From positions 15,287,157 to 15,351,156 of the forward strand of contig NC_040018.1 of assembly GCF_000972845.2 (NCBI RefSeq): a stretch of 64,000 nt of DNA. Reading direction: 5' to 3'. The notes below the pieces were generated by a model that saw only the letters and a program-made list of their open reading frames with translations, made no database searches and had not been told where the DNA came from. Of the stretch, positions 9,000 through 23,200 are shown piece by piece (position 1 is the first letter of the stretch; each line of letters begins with the position of its first letter). The DNA is from Larimichthys crocea (Eukaryota; Chordata; Actinopteri; Sciaenidae). The translations under genes and the position numbers were made by a program.

Positions 9000-11760
9000 A
9001 CGCAAACCATCAGTGTCGGATGGTGACGCATAACTCCCCAATGCGATTTTATTTTCACCAGCAAAAAACAGATTTTTAAAAAGATATTATTAACGTTTAA
9101 TATGTAATAGTGAAAATCCAGTAATTAATCGGAAATAACAAGTGTCGTCGTAATATCATAATGTCCTGAAATCATTAAAAGTCTTCCAGAATGTAAGAAT
9201 ATTTTTCTCGTTCAGAGGAAATAGCAGCTATAACAGCATCGATGGTAGATTATGTTCGTCATTACTGAGGCTTAAGTCCCGAGGTCAGAGCTTCCCTGTT
9301 GCTCCATCGCAGACGAAGTCATGCACTTTTCCATGACGTCCCATCATGAAATATTTGACAGTGCTGCATCCTCAGGAATGCTCGGCCACTTAGGTGGAGG
9401 TACACCGCAGAGTGCACAGTCCTGACAGGGTTTCCGGACTGTCTTACCGTTATTTAGTGCACTCAAACCAAGTTTGGACCCCTTTTTAAAATCGTGTTGT
9501 TCTTCACAAATGTACAGAATCTTATTGGTTACACTCTCCATTCAGTCTACCTAAACTATTGTACAATGTCACACTACACCAAAAGGCCAAAAGGATGTCA
9601 TTTAAAGCCTTTTCTCGTAGCCCGAACATCATCATCAGACTTAATATTTGAATATTGTTTAGTCTTGTGACTCTTTTTTGAGGATTAGTTTCATCATAGA
9701 AATCTTGATCTTTCAGGCCGTGTTCTCCCAGACACTACAAGGCTAAATTATGTAACATCATCTGAGTAAGTCACGACATGGTTAACTTCCAAATTATTGC
9801 TTATTCATACCAATTAGGCAAATACACCCGGCGGATAACAGAGCCAACAGCTGCAGCGGTCAGCAGTATAATTTGATTTGGCCTCGCTGACACGGATTAA
9901 ACTGTTGGGGTGTTGAAGCCCGTTCCAAAGTCACTCAGGCAATGTTCAAGTGTTAAACTTTGTCGATTATATTTTCTGTACAAATGATCATCTTTAAAAA
10001 ACAAGCCAGTTTCTCCTCAGTGGTGAGAGAGGGCCGCAAGGGTCACCGAGAGGCCACAGGGACTTTGTTTGTAGGACATTGCGACAGAGTGATCGATCAA
10101 GTGGCCGTAAGTTCATCCGCCTTGAACTTGAATCAGGTTTACAGGCATTACAATCAGAGAGACGGTTATTGTGGCGCAAACAACTGCCCTAAATAAAATG
10201 TTTAATTTCTTTCACTGTGATGTCATTTGTTAAAACATTTGTCTTGAACTGATATATGTGTATAATATAAAGAGAGAAACTTTTTTTTATTAATATAATT
10301 TCAAATACATAAAAAAAAACATTAGAATAAAATAAATAAATAGATCAAAAAAAAAAATTAGAGCGCATGTTAGATGGTCGCCATATTAATCAGAGGCCTA
10401 TAAATGGTTTGGAGTTTGATAGCAAAGCTCATTTAAAAAAAATAATAATAAATATTTCTCTGGTTATTTTTTATGTTTATAAAGGTGTGAAGGACAAGAA
10501 TCCACACAATGTAACTGGGATGCACACATGAGGTACAAACTGTTTTGCGCAGAAATAATCAAAATTTTAAAAAGAGCTCGTTTCACAAAATAAACCTGCG
10601 CTGCTGCTTCATGTCGTCTTTATGTTACAGGACATCTGAAATAAACAAATTCTTCTGTTTTTATATGATTTATCTCTTGTATTTATTGACATTAATCGTA
10701 TAAATGATGTTTTATATGATGAAAATCATATGAAAATCTTATATAAAATTGTTATAATTGCACATTTTAAATGCTTCTACTATCTTCGATTTCCTGTCCA
10801 TCAAATTCATTTAAGATGCCCCCTAATTGGTTTTCTGGCTCTTTGTCTCTGCAGTGTCGCCTGAAGTTCACTCAGCATTGTCGCTTTAATTGAAAACAGT
10901 GTAATGTCGAGGTGGGTACCCCCTCATCACTTTCCCTGCGCTGTAGGTGGCCGTGTATATTTTCGTTTAAGTGGTGTTTATGTGAACGAGAAAGGACGGG
11001 ATTGCTAGCAGACCGCTGATTGCGCACGTTGGGTCTCTACATGGATTTGAAGTGTATTTGATGGGCACCACCCTCTCCAGTAATCAGCTGCAGCAAAAGT
11101 GCGCTCGATGACTTTTTAATTTTCTTGGCTAGATATCTGCACCGCGCCATGTTGTGTTTGTGAATGCGCAAAGGGAAATAGTCCCTTGGCACAGCATCCC
11201 GTACAGAATAGGTTTGACTTATTAAATGCTCTCTGTGGAAACAAGCCTGTGGGGACTCATTTCATTTGATAGTTTGCAAACATCCTCCCTGCTAAAGTGT
11301 CACTGAGCCTAAACCCGATATGGGCATCATCTGCTGTCTGACTCAGGAGAGTTTTAGAGATACATATTTTCAGCCAGTGCGTCTTTTGCAGGTGTTACAG
11401 TCTGGAGGGAATGTGAAATGGATCTGATGTCAGACACATTTAGTTCAGTATCGTTTGTTGAATAAAGTCTCAAGATTAAAACAAAACAAAAAAAAATCAG
11501 AAATATATCTGTTTAATTCAACATATAAATAACTTGATTTAATATATTTTGATAACGGACTTAATAATACAGGGCGACTGATAACGTGTCATGAAGATGG
11601 AAGTTTTTCCTTAAAAAAATATGTGGACTTCAACTTTAAAAATGTACAGAACGAATCAACGTGTTAATTATCTAATAATCGCACCACATTGCAGAAAATG
11701 TACTTTAGGACTCCAGATTTGAAACTGCTTTATCGTGAGTTGGCTCGAGTTCTTGTTGGT
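9000..11760. other. upstream non-coding DNA, no gene seen
   Basis: AT-rich intergenic sequence. A-rich runs cluster at 10,280-10,450. Around 10,800-11,400 the composition becomes more balanced and non-repetitive, which may mark further regulatory sequence. A T-box-like AGGTGTGA occurs at about 10,484. No splice-bounded open frame or known protein motif was found. Confidence 0.4.
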
Positions 11761-11783
11761 AATTCTCATTGGTTGATATAATG

Positions 11784-11862
11784 CACGTGTCACGTGTTAT
11801 ACGTAGACATACGCCCACCTGTCTGCCTGCGCTGCACACCTGCAGCACCACGCAGGCAGACA
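11784..11862. promoter_or_regulatory. paired CACGTG E-boxes plus 12-bp inverted repeat
   Basis: Two CACGTG E-boxes lie one base apart (11784-11789, 11791-11796). Downstream is a perfect inverted repeat with arms TGTCTGCCTGCG (11820-11831) and CGCAGGCAGACA (11851-11862). The 19-nt spacer itself contains CTGCA/TGCAG. The arms carry GTCT and AGAC, the core SMAD-binding sequence. As RNA it would fold into a long stem with one 5-nt bulge. No function is established. Confidence 0.4.
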
Positions 11863-11899
11863 TAGCTGACCACTGATCGATCTGATGTTGCAGACATTT

Positions 11900-13780
11900 A
11901 ATAAAATTGTTTCCACATTGAACTTAAATATCAGTGTTTCTTATTGAATATTGGGCTATATATATATATATTGGGCCATATATAGAAATGTAAATATCAA
12001 ACCTCATTAGGATCTTCCGCAGCGGAGCTAATAAAATCAGTGATCTAAGCTGCAGGTCGTGTGGTCTTTGACGTTTGTATCTTGGATCACGGAGCTTTGG
12101 ACACAGTCTGAAGTATTGTGTTAAAAACAGAATGCAGATAGGCTGCTCATGATGCCAAAACGCATGAGTCATTGGTCCAAACATTATTGTGAGAACCCCA
12201 GCCTCCTCGGCGAAACTTCACATGCCTTCCCGCAACAGTCCCTCGTGTGCTATATTGTCAAATTAAAGATAGCCCACTCACATCGTTAGTTTGCTATTTT
12301 CCTTATTTCAGAACTGACTCGTTTGTCACGTGTCAAAGCAGATTTCTGTTATAAAGATCTTTTTTTTTTGACAGCTGAATGTCGAAAAGCAAACGCGCCT
12401 TTATAACAATGAGAAAAAAAATAAAGGCATATGTAAAATTCTTTCTGGTTTATTTTGTGATCATAGGCAGTACCACATAATTTGACATGAAGGAGAGCAG
12501 TGGGGAGGATTTGGCAGATCCAGAGGTTTTACAAATTCCAAACTGTCCAAATGTGGTTAGCACTTGAAGGGAAAATGTTTCATAATTTTAAATACCTGTT
12601 CATAGCAAATTGGTATTTCAGCAAGTTGGCGAGCTGTTTTCTGCGTAAAACAAGGCAAACACACAAATCCTAAAGAAAAAAAAATGAAAACAAGGAAAAT
12701 ATGAGCATATTTTACTTACATAAAGCTTTGAGGTTAAATCATGAAGAAATAAATGTGTTTGTGGGTTTGGTGTAGGCTGTTTTATGTCTGCTTGATTGAC
12801 AGTTTGTCTTTTCATCCTGAATTTACACACCAAAATTTCAAGAGTGCAATATTTAAGTTTTACAAATGAAATTGGGATTTTACGGATATGTAGTTTATTG
12901 AAACACATTCTAAGATATTTACACATTTATAGTCACTGGTGTTCCACCAAAGTTACTTTATTAAGTTATTGACACCAAGTCAGAATCAGATATTTGGTTA
13001 TTTTCAACTTCCAAATAGTTAAGAGTGCCGCTGTTATGTTTGTGTGCAGTCGCTAAATCTGTGAATTATGCATATTAATAAAAGTTTGGATGTTTTAATT
13101 TGGATACAGCAAAAGTTTCATACAAATTTTATATTGAACGTGTAAACTAGGAATGGTGAACGATTGCATTACTGTTGATTTAAGAGTAATCATAATTGTT
13201 TAGGGTAGGTAATATATTAACATATTATTAAAACAATTCCTGTTCAAATCCAAAAATAATAATACAGATTTGACTTTTTATTTTAAACATAACTGTATAT
13301 TTTCATTTTTAATGCATCTCATGCTAAAGCAGTTTTTGTGTATTGAAAATCTATTTGGATAAAACAAATATTGTCGATAATTATACATTTTCTAATTCTT
13401 AATGTTCCTCCACTGCTTCACTGCTCCTCTCTGCTCTACTGTGGCCTTTCTAGGAAGATTCAGTCCCACACAGTGAGTGGGAGCCTGTTTGGTGCCCCAC
13501 CCTGCAGCCCTGCACACCTCCCAGGGCCAGTCCATCATGGTCTGTCTGATGCAGGGAGAGACATCAATAATAAGAGCTGAAGCAGAAACCACAGCGGAGA
13601 ACACAAAAGAGAGAGGGAGGGCAGACGCAGGCCACAACCGGCTCTGCTGCAGGTTAGCTCCTTTGATACCCTGCCCTGATGGCAGTTTGATGGGTGCAGA
13701 TGGGGTGACATGGGTTTATACATACGTGTCTACATGGCCGTTTACATAATATCTATGGTGTTTACGCACAGCCCACCAAA
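11900..13780. other. AT-rich upstream non-coding DNA
   Basis: A short TA-rich tract at about 11,955-11,985 and many A/T runs. No gene, structural RNA or recognised mobile element was identified. A more GC-rich 250-bp patch at 13,430-13,680 gives open frames on both strands, but they have no recognisable domain. Confidence 0.4.
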
Positions 13781-13799
13781 TCTTTTTTTCTTTACTCTG

Positions 13800-14240
13800 A
13801 AGGGGGATTTTCCTGTGGCAAGCTGCTTCGGAAAAAGCAATTAAGAATTCCCAAACACTACACCACAATGGGAGATATCATTTGTGCAATGTGTGTTCCA
13901 TGTCTCTCGCAGTTTTTGTCTGGAATGGGTTGGCTATTTTTAATCTGCACACAACCGAACCCACCTACAGACAAACCACAAATTGAATGAAGGGGAGGGG
14001 AGTGAGTGGGCATGGTAATTGCCTATTGTGGAGCTCAAACTCCTCTGTTCTGCCATAAACAGCTTTGGTAGTTCACAACTTGATACCCAGTGCTCCAGCC
14101 AGTTTGAAATTATAGCGTATCCTCATTGTCTGTGGGAACCCAGAGCCAAGCAGTGGTTGGAATCAGTCAGGAATGCTTTGGGATGGTAACTGGATTCGGT
14201 TGTAATGCCCGACTCTCCACAGCGGAACACTAGGGTGGGA
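13800..14240. promoter_or_regulatory. candidate conserved non-coding element with MEF2-type site
   Basis: Complex, repeat-free sequence with a perfect MEF2 consensus CTATTTTTAA at 13934-13943 and a RUNX-like AACCACAAA nearby. These motifs fit a mesoderm or smooth-muscle enhancer, the tissue in which foxf1 is used. The assignment is by texture and motif only. Confidence 0.25.
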
Positions 14241-14249
14241 AAAAGGCCG

Positions 14250-17200
14250 AGAGCATTTCCTGAGTGGAGGGGGGTCCCAGCGAAGCATCACACGCATGGG
14301 CATCATGTGACAGTGATCCTGCCAGGTTTTAGCCTATGATCCCAAATGAAGAGAGAAGTACAGCTGTGGGGGAAGTGTGGTGGGTGCAGTGGGCAGTGCC
14401 AGTTGGAGAAATGAGAGGACAGGGAGAGGCTGGGAATGAAGACGGGAGCAGCACACATAACGTAGCTGTTATAAAGCAACCTGTGAATGCAGGGCTCGTC
14501 GAAAGGCGAAGACGAGTAAGGAAGTAAAAATATATGATGTAGCACAAAAATACAGCGTGTATCTGTTTATTTCACAAAACTTTCCGGAAGTATCCGGACA
14601 TGCACCGGAAGTTGTTTGAAGTCATCTCTGCTGCTTCTCTCTGTTGTTAATTCTGACGTTTATATTCTGCATACATATGTTTCAGTTTAGTTGCTTACAA
14701 AATATACATAAATGTTTTAACCTGAAAGAAAAATAAAATAATAAAGTATGATCTGTATTAGAATCCACCTTAAAATAAAAAAAAAGTGTTGAACTGATTT
14801 TGAATCAAATCTAAATAATAATTTAGATAGATCAAATAAAACAGGATAAATACAGACTATAAAGAATAAAAATCTCTCTCAGTAAAATTGCATGTAACTT
14901 CCATGCCAAGTTTCCCACCTAATTTCAAGCTGCACAAAGTACCAGGTTTCAATGTCAGATCATGAGGTAAAGATCTTACATGTGCAACATCAGTCGAGCT
15001 TTACCCTGCACAACACAACTGATCTGATTAAAAGTGATGGAAAGATTTTGAGGATGACCCTTCTTCTCTTGTTTTTAGCATTTAGCTTATTTGTTTTTTG
15101 GCAGATCTGCATCATGAGAAGTCATGCTGCTTGGGCTGCTATAACTTCCTGACTTTTTTTTTTTTTTGTATGAATGTTTGGATTTAATGTTTATCCTCAA
15201 TGACACTGTAGAGAGTGGGTTCCACTAATTGTGAGTGAGAGTGTATGATTGTGTGGTTGAGTCTGACTGAGTTATGACTGTGAGAGGAAAGGGTTATGAT
15301 GTTTGTGGCAAATTGTGTCAATCAGGTGGCAGGAAAGATAAACAAGTATCACTCCAAAACATTAGCTGTTTGTATCCGTTCACAGCACATTATCTGCTCC
15401 TGTTTGTGTTCATTTACGCCCCCGATAAAAATTTAGCCAGGGTAAAAAAAAGTGGTGTTGATTATACGTGATTGCTATAAACCACAGTTTTAATGTAATT
15501 TCAACAGAGCAATCCAGAAAAGTTTGAAGAAGTTTGTAATAATGAGGAATATTGTGTCCCTCCACCTGTTTATCTGTATCTCTGTGCACTTAAGTCCACG
15601 GCTACATCATTTGTACATGCATATTAAAATGCTGTTGACTGGGTTTTTGGTTCTGTGTACCTGTAATGGTTGTCTATGGTTGCATCTGTTAATGTATCTG
15701 TACATATGTGAATGCTACTGACTAAATATTTGTGTGTCCAAACTTGTGCTGGCAGCCAGACGTTGCGCTCTTTGGCTTCTGTAAATGTTGTGACGATCTT
15801 GGGAGAAATCTTAGCCTATAGTTGTCAAAGGGCTTTTTATTTCCACCTGCTACCGGCCTCTTTCCGTTGGTCTGCTCTATAACAATGGTACTGGGAAAGC
15901 TGTGGAGTGCAAAGTGATTGATGTTGGACTGTATTTGGCTGTTCTTCAGATTGGGGCCTGAAAGGAAGTGGCTATCCCTCCCTTCCACCCGGACTACCCT
16001 GCAATAATGCAGGGCTCAAAGTGCTGATGAGAATTTTCAGAGACATCCTATTTTAACAAAGTGCCAGTCGGCCCAAAAGACAAGTTGGCAGACGATTTCA
16101 TGACTTATGATTCAAATTGCCACTAGAAGAAACAGAATAAAGTTAATTTATGCCACATAAATGAACCCAGCTTCACCCCCTCTGTCTTGTCTCCAACCAT
16201 CACTCTCTCTCTTGTCCTGTCTGGAATAAAAAGAGATACAGACTCATCAGTACTGCATTCTTTCCATTTTGCTGAAGAGCAGCGTGGCAGAGAAGGTAAT
16301 CTATCACCCAAACTGTCTGTCTGTCTCTCTCACTATTTCTAACTGTGTTTCTCTTTCTCCTTCCTCCAGGCTGGAGTGGGCAGGCGTGCGGCTTTGGCCA
16401 CAGGAAACCGTGAATTCTTTGGAGAATGGAAGATGTCTTTTGGGGAGACATACTGGGCCCCCACCCCACCCACTCGCCACCCCAAAATGACACCTGACCC
16501 CTTCATGTGTTTATATCAGACCATGGAAGTGAGAAATAGTGATGAGTCACTCTGGCTGCGTGTTTACACTCCAGAGTCACGCAAGGAAGGAAATCAGCCA
16601 CGGTCTGCTAAAAGTGGCGAGGTGAGAGAGAATAGCTGCAGTCCCCCAGAGCTGCAGTGATTTACCTCTCAGAGCCAGAATTTATTTCATGTCATCTCTG
16701 CTGCGAAGACCTTCGACCAACAGAAAACAGTGATATTAGCAGTGCAGTAGACTGTTGTCGAGGAAAGGGTAACTCTGACTGCGGCAAGGGCCAGAACAAG
16801 AGGTAAAAACATAAAATAAGCAGGATGATTCATCAAGAGAATAAATGGAATTTTAGAACGTCTTATTACATACACAGTGTTGATCACATCCAGTCACTTT
16901 CTGATCAAGGAAGGTAAACCATGTCACTGTCATAGAATGAAAGTTTCTATGACAGTTTTTCTATGAAAGTTTCCACGTTTTTTTCAGCTTGATGACTGCA
17001 CATTTGACATTTTACAAACATTTTCTCTCAGCTACAAGGAGAGCTTATAATTGCTCAACATAATTTAAAAATGCTCATCACTAAAACTGGAGTTACGAGG
17101 TTTTCACCCATGCAACAGCAATGATGTACTTATAATAAGCACTTTAATGACATGTTCTGCACTTTTAATTATTCTCATTGATATACTGTATTGATATCAA

Positions 17201-20200
17201 GTTAAAATATAAAAGACTTAAATAATTTTTATTTCATACACAATTCAGTTTTCTGGTTATGATTCCCTGCAAAAGAAAAATGATTAAAAAACAAAACAAA
17301 ACAAACTTTAATACTTAAAAGCTAGTGCAATATTTTATCTGACATTTTATCTGACTTTGTGTCTATTATGTGTATATTCCTGGTTACAAAGTTCAGAAAA
17401 GAAGTTTATATAGTTATGACGGTGGATGTAAAATTGTGACAATTTGTGTCACTTCTAATGAGCCTCTGATATCTGTCTGTGTGTTTGTGAACAGTATAAA
17501 AACACCAAATAGATTCAAGTTTGTATCACAAACTGTGGTTTTAATGGCTTCAGCTGTCATAAAGCAGGAAAGTGAAATCATATTCACATAGTGCTAGATC
17601 TTTACACACACACCCTTTAAACTGTCTTGATGTTTTATTTTTTATTGACGTTGCAACTTGATCTTGCACATTATATGACATGTGCATCAGTTTATATTGA
17701 CAATAATTGAGATGCTGTACAGGTTTCTGTATAGCCTAAAAAATACTACATTATTTGCTCATTGTTATCAGCATAATACATTTTAGAAATTGTGTTCATG
17801 AGTGACCCTACAGGATCTGTATGAACCCCACTGGACACGTATTGCATTGTGCTCTGGTGGACTTTATGTTCAATGTACTGTGATGTGTGTTTACCGTGGC
17901 TAAGACCAGTGTTTCAAACATAGTGTCACTGTCGTCCTCCACACCGAGCGACTTTAGATTTTAGATTGCACAACTGTTGTTTTCAAGAGACGGCTGTAGT
18001 TACTGTTGTGCTCTGTAAATAAAAGTGACACTTTATTTCTTTCCATCATTACATTGGTGCAAGTAACTTCATTGCTGACTGTAGCGAGTATCCTGTTACA
18101 CACCCCCATACACACCGCCACAATGAGAGAGTCAGCGGCTCTTATTTTGGCTGATCTTTCCTGAATTGTAAGTCCTGTCAGGGGCTTTGATTGATAGTTG
18201 TGTTTATCACCATATTATTAAGTAATCAGGCTCACCACAGCTGGGCCTGAATCTCCTTAATTCCAGCTAAAGCACACGGCTTCATGTTAATTAAAGGTTT
18301 GACCAAAGTGTTTATTTTTGTGAATTTTTAAAATATAGTTGTCTGTGTTTTTATGAGAGTGCGCTGATTGTTGCATTTGTATCCTCTCTGGAACATTTAG
18401 TGCCAACCTTTAGTGTTATATCTTCATCACAAAGATCATGGTTATTCACAGGACAGAGGAGAGAAAATCATGTTGCATGAACTGCATGTGGAGTTTAGAA
18501 AAATCTTGCATTTCAGTACATGATAACATACCGCTTTACATTACTCTAAAACCTGCAAAATGACAAATAAGCTGCATACAGTACAGTATCTCCGTATATA
18601 ACATGAGAGGGTCAATCAGTCTATGTTCTGTACATCAGAAGAGGTTTCCTCTCGCTTCGTTAATAGAGCCTGCGGCAGGCTGCGTTTGTGTATTCCTGAG
18701 GTAAACACAGTCATGGCAAAGTGGACATGCTGCTGAGTGTGTCCTGACTGGAGACAGAGAGCACTGTGGCACTGTACTGACTTTAGACACTGGCAGCTCT
18801 CTAGAGGTAGGGTTAATGTGATGAATGGCCATTTGGTAATGGGCCATGTATTAGGGCGAAATAGCTCTTTTAAAAGCCAGAGCCTGAGCCGTTGCTTTGG
18901 GCAATTTGATTCAAGAATCAATCAGGTGGCAGATGTTTCATGTTGGATCAGTCAACTCTGTCTTGCTCTCTCTTTCAACCAAATGAAGGAAGAATTGCTT
19001 GAATGACTGCATGTAGCAATCAAATAGAAATGGGAATTCTCGCAGTCTGTGATGCCATGTTGTTTAAAAAAAAAAAAAATCTCAGCCAGAAAAAATTAAG
19101 CCAACTGTAGGAACTGTATACATAAACTGATTGATCTTTAAAACAAGGTGAAAAATCATATTTGTTCTTCAGCACTGTAAGCACCGTTGGACTGTATGTG
19201 CTTCTTGTTCAAATCACTCCAGTGTCAGCCAACGAGGATGAATCCATCAATAAGGGGTCATTTGTACCTGTTACAGAAATGATTGCGCACAAGCAATAAT
19301 ACAAATACCTACATTTATCTGTCCTGTGCATTCAGATTTATTCAGAGAATAATTCTGCAAAGTGAAATATATAATAGAAAGTTTTTCATATCTCAAACAA
19401 ATATTTGGATGTTTACAGGTGTTGGTGTAATTATGGGGGTGTATAAATACTGTATTCCTTTCATATGTTACATCTCTACTTATTTGTTTCTTTTTAAATT
19501 CATTATGTTGATGCTGCTACGTTGACATTAAGTTAATACTTTGTTTTCAATTTTCATGATATTAATAAATTCTCTCTTAATGCAAGTTTGGATTTGTTCT
19601 TTCTTTTCTTAGTTCTTCTGTTTTGATTTGCAGCTTTTTCTCAGATGTACATCTAGCTTTTGCTTTTTCCACTTTTCCCACACACCAGGTTTGTTTCAGT
19701 CTCATCCTGCCTAAAAGTCAGAAATCAATATGAAGACCAAAACACAAAATTATAGCACATAACTCTGCTTTTAATTTGGACTCTGCTTTCCTTTGTAAAT
19801 ATAGTTTATATGATTTAAAGTGAATATAATGCTAAACAAGCAAACTAAAAATACATGCAAGATGCCAAGCAAAGAACTGAATAAAAGGTTTCTTTTTATG
19901 TAACTAATGTTCTTCCTACAAATTCTTTTATGTGTGAAACCGCTTTGTTAGAGTTAAATTAAGCCTCAAAGTCTTTCTCTTTGCTAGATTCAAGTAAAGA
20001 AGCACTTAAGGACTTATGATGAATTCCCTGTTTTTCTGTGGTGGTGTTGAGACTCATATGATAAACACAGCGAGGATAAATCAGCAATATTGAAGCTGTT
20101 GGTGGTCCTGTTGTTTATTTCGCTGTTATGCGATTTCTCCAACAAGCAAAGGGTTACAGATCACTGTTCGCACTGCCTACATATCTAAATAAGTAGCTTC

Positions 20201-23200
20201 TACTACTCAAAGATGATCATCAGTGATGAACTGTCTCTGATCTTAAATTCTGGGGCCCAGTTATCTCAGTTTGACCCGAGATTTCTTGCTTAGGCTAAAA
20301 AAGTGGATTTACGCTGGTTTATCTGTTTTTCTGAAGAGGTCATGTGAACCAGAGAAGCTGAAGCATGCTTAAAAAAATCTACATCTGAATTTCTTCATAG
20401 AGAAAAAAGTAGAGCTGATGAGTGTGTTTACCCTGCGTTCTCCTATGGCAGGATTCAGACATTTTATTGGTTTTGTACCACAGACGGAAAAAAATTAAAA
20501 CTGAATCAAGGCAAATGCAGCAGCAATCATCAAACGTTGTGTCTTTTTGGTAAGTGGATAAGCTTCATTAAAGAATGTTTTAGCAAAGGGAAAAATAGTT
20601 AATCTGGCATTAACACATGAGCCTCTGAACCATTTATCTCAGATCTGGATAGTAGTGGATTTTACTTCCTGCTTATTATCACTTCTACCCTTAATATTTA
20701 ACAGATAGTGACAGATACTCAAGAGGTGAACTTTCATTGGATCCCCAGAGGTCATAATTACTGTGTGGATAACCTAAGACAGTAATATCCCATTTCTCCT
20801 TGTCCGAAGAGTCTTATCACAGGTGTTGGTAAGGACAGACAGATGGACAGACAGACAGCCACATGGTTCCACTTTGACGTCTGCTAATTCCAGGGAATCA
20901 ATCCTAAATGACACCTATGGGATACACAGAGTGGATTTCCCTCTGATGCAGATTGGTAGTGGTTTGCAGATGAAAGACAGTAAAATAAATAAAGCTGTGG
21001 CGAGCAGGCAGAGCTCTTCTGTCCGCACAGTACAACCATAATGGGATACATACAGACATGAGAAGTGGAGGCCTGCTCCTGTTTTCACCACTGTTGCTAT
21101 GGAAACACTGATGAACTGCTGCTGCTAGTCCCGAATATCTGTGTTGACGTTTGTTGTGAAAAATATTCTAGTTTTTTTCCAAAGCATAATAGAAAGTTAC
21201 CTCACAAGTGGAATAATAGAGGTTAGCAGAAAGCAGCTCTGTTCCTTGTCACCTACTCAGCTTGCAGGCCCACTGATGCTGATACTGTTTTAATTCTAAA
21301 TCACACCATTTAATCAAATTCAGCAGTATCAAATGGCTTTTTAACCTCCTCCAATCAATCTTTTCATCAGCTGCTGTGTCTGCAGCCAGCTTGGAGTAAG
21401 AATAGTAATGGTAAGACAATACCGGCTTGTCTCATCCTGGCTGGGATTATGCATGATACTCCTACAGGTTACAGTGACCTTCTATTCCCCACTGTCCAAC
21501 TTTGTCTTGTGCAACGTTGCAAGTTTGTTGGGAGGCTCTTCCAACTTTTTCTGTGTCTTCCTGTTGAGGAGATTCAAAAATTGTGTTGTGTTGTGCAAAT
21601 TGTTGCATCACTTGGATGTTCTTGGACCTTCAATGCGCAGAATGATGTTTGTACAGAGTCTGACACTAGCAACCAGTTTTTGAATTCATCTGCTGAAGGT
21701 TTAAAGTGTCTCTGTGCTCGTCTTAAATCTCAGTTTAAGACGTGTACATCTGAGCATGATTTTGTGACATCGCAAATAGTTTGTAAGCCAGTCTTTGTCC
21801 AAAATACCACTTACACAAGTGTGATGTGAAAGCCTCCAGTACACACATATACTGAGAGTAGATTACAAGACATCTTGTGTCCAGCAGTAAAGCTTTGAGG
21901 GGAAAAAAATCATATTCATAGTTTAAATGAGGAAGTAGATGTAATTTTAAGGATAGTTCATGAAAAATATTTGTGGGAAAGACAGCGTATTATCTGAATA
22001 TTATTATTCCAAGCAGTCTTAGACATGTCTAGAGCTGTTCTTTAAAATAAAATGTGACTCTTGTCTCTTAAAAAAGTAAAATTGGTCAAACAATTGTCCC
22101 ACTTATTGGCTCACTTTAATTAATGCCTGTTTATAAACGCACAAATGCACTTAAAAAGGGGGCATTATCAACATTTTGTCACTGGTGCCACTGAAATGAT
22201 TTATTCAGATTCTGGTCGACTCCCGTCTGATGCACTTCAACAAATCACAGCCTGAGGTCTGGCTAACCCCACAATACACTCATCTCTGTCTCCCTCTCTG
22301 ACCCCCACACAGCTCACTCTTACTGGGTGTAGCACCCAACACAGATATCACCCAGGGGCCGTTCAAGTGAGCTGAAGCTCAAATGACCAGGAGTCAAGAC
22401 ATCCTGTCTTCAAGACTCTGTCATATTTTGGATAAATGTTGTAAAATAAACAAGTAAAATAAAATATATAAGGCTGTGCTAAAACTGTAGCCCATAAAGA
22501 GTACATTTCCAGTTATTTATTGCCCTTTTTAAGGAGCCAAAAATGTAGTTTTTTAGCAGACTCATATCTTTATAAAGAACTAATATCTGTTTGTTGAGTT
22601 AAGCTGTGAGTTTTTGTAATGATTAAGAGGCCTATGACCACCAGCAGTGCCGTGTGACCCGGGGGCTCAGGGTGATAAGACCTCCATAACTCTACTTTAT
22701 CCCCCTGCCCATTATCAACCTCAATCCCAGATCTGCCCTGAGCCCTCAGGCTGCAGCAGGACAGGCTCTTCTGTACCTTCCAGAGTCATCTGCAGCCTGA
22801 AGATTACTGGGGAGACACACAGGCTCAGTTCAACTAACCCCAAACACTTGACAGCTTCTATCTGTGGGAGGTAGGGTACAACATTTTCTAGTACTCAACC
22901 ACAAAAGAAGAAGAGTTATTTTGCTATGGACACATAATTGGCAAAGGGATAATTTATTATCATGCTTATGATGACACACTTATATCATATATCATCACAT
23001 TTAGATCTGATTGCTGTTTTATTTTTATTTTTGGGTTTAAACTTTATGTTCATGTCCACTTCTGTCAGAGAGTTTATTTACGATACTTTCTTTATTTTTC
23101 ACATCTGTCCTGATGTGGTAAAGCCGGCCCATCCAAGAAGGAGACATGTACAAATCTTCAAATCAATTCAGCTGTCATTTATTTCTTAATTGTGACAGGT

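Noticed and set aside
21408..21829. Two overlapping plus-strand frames of 91 and 126 codons with hydrophobic stretches
   Set aside because: Different frames over the same DNA. The hydrophobicity comes from T-rich sequence and no known family is recognised.
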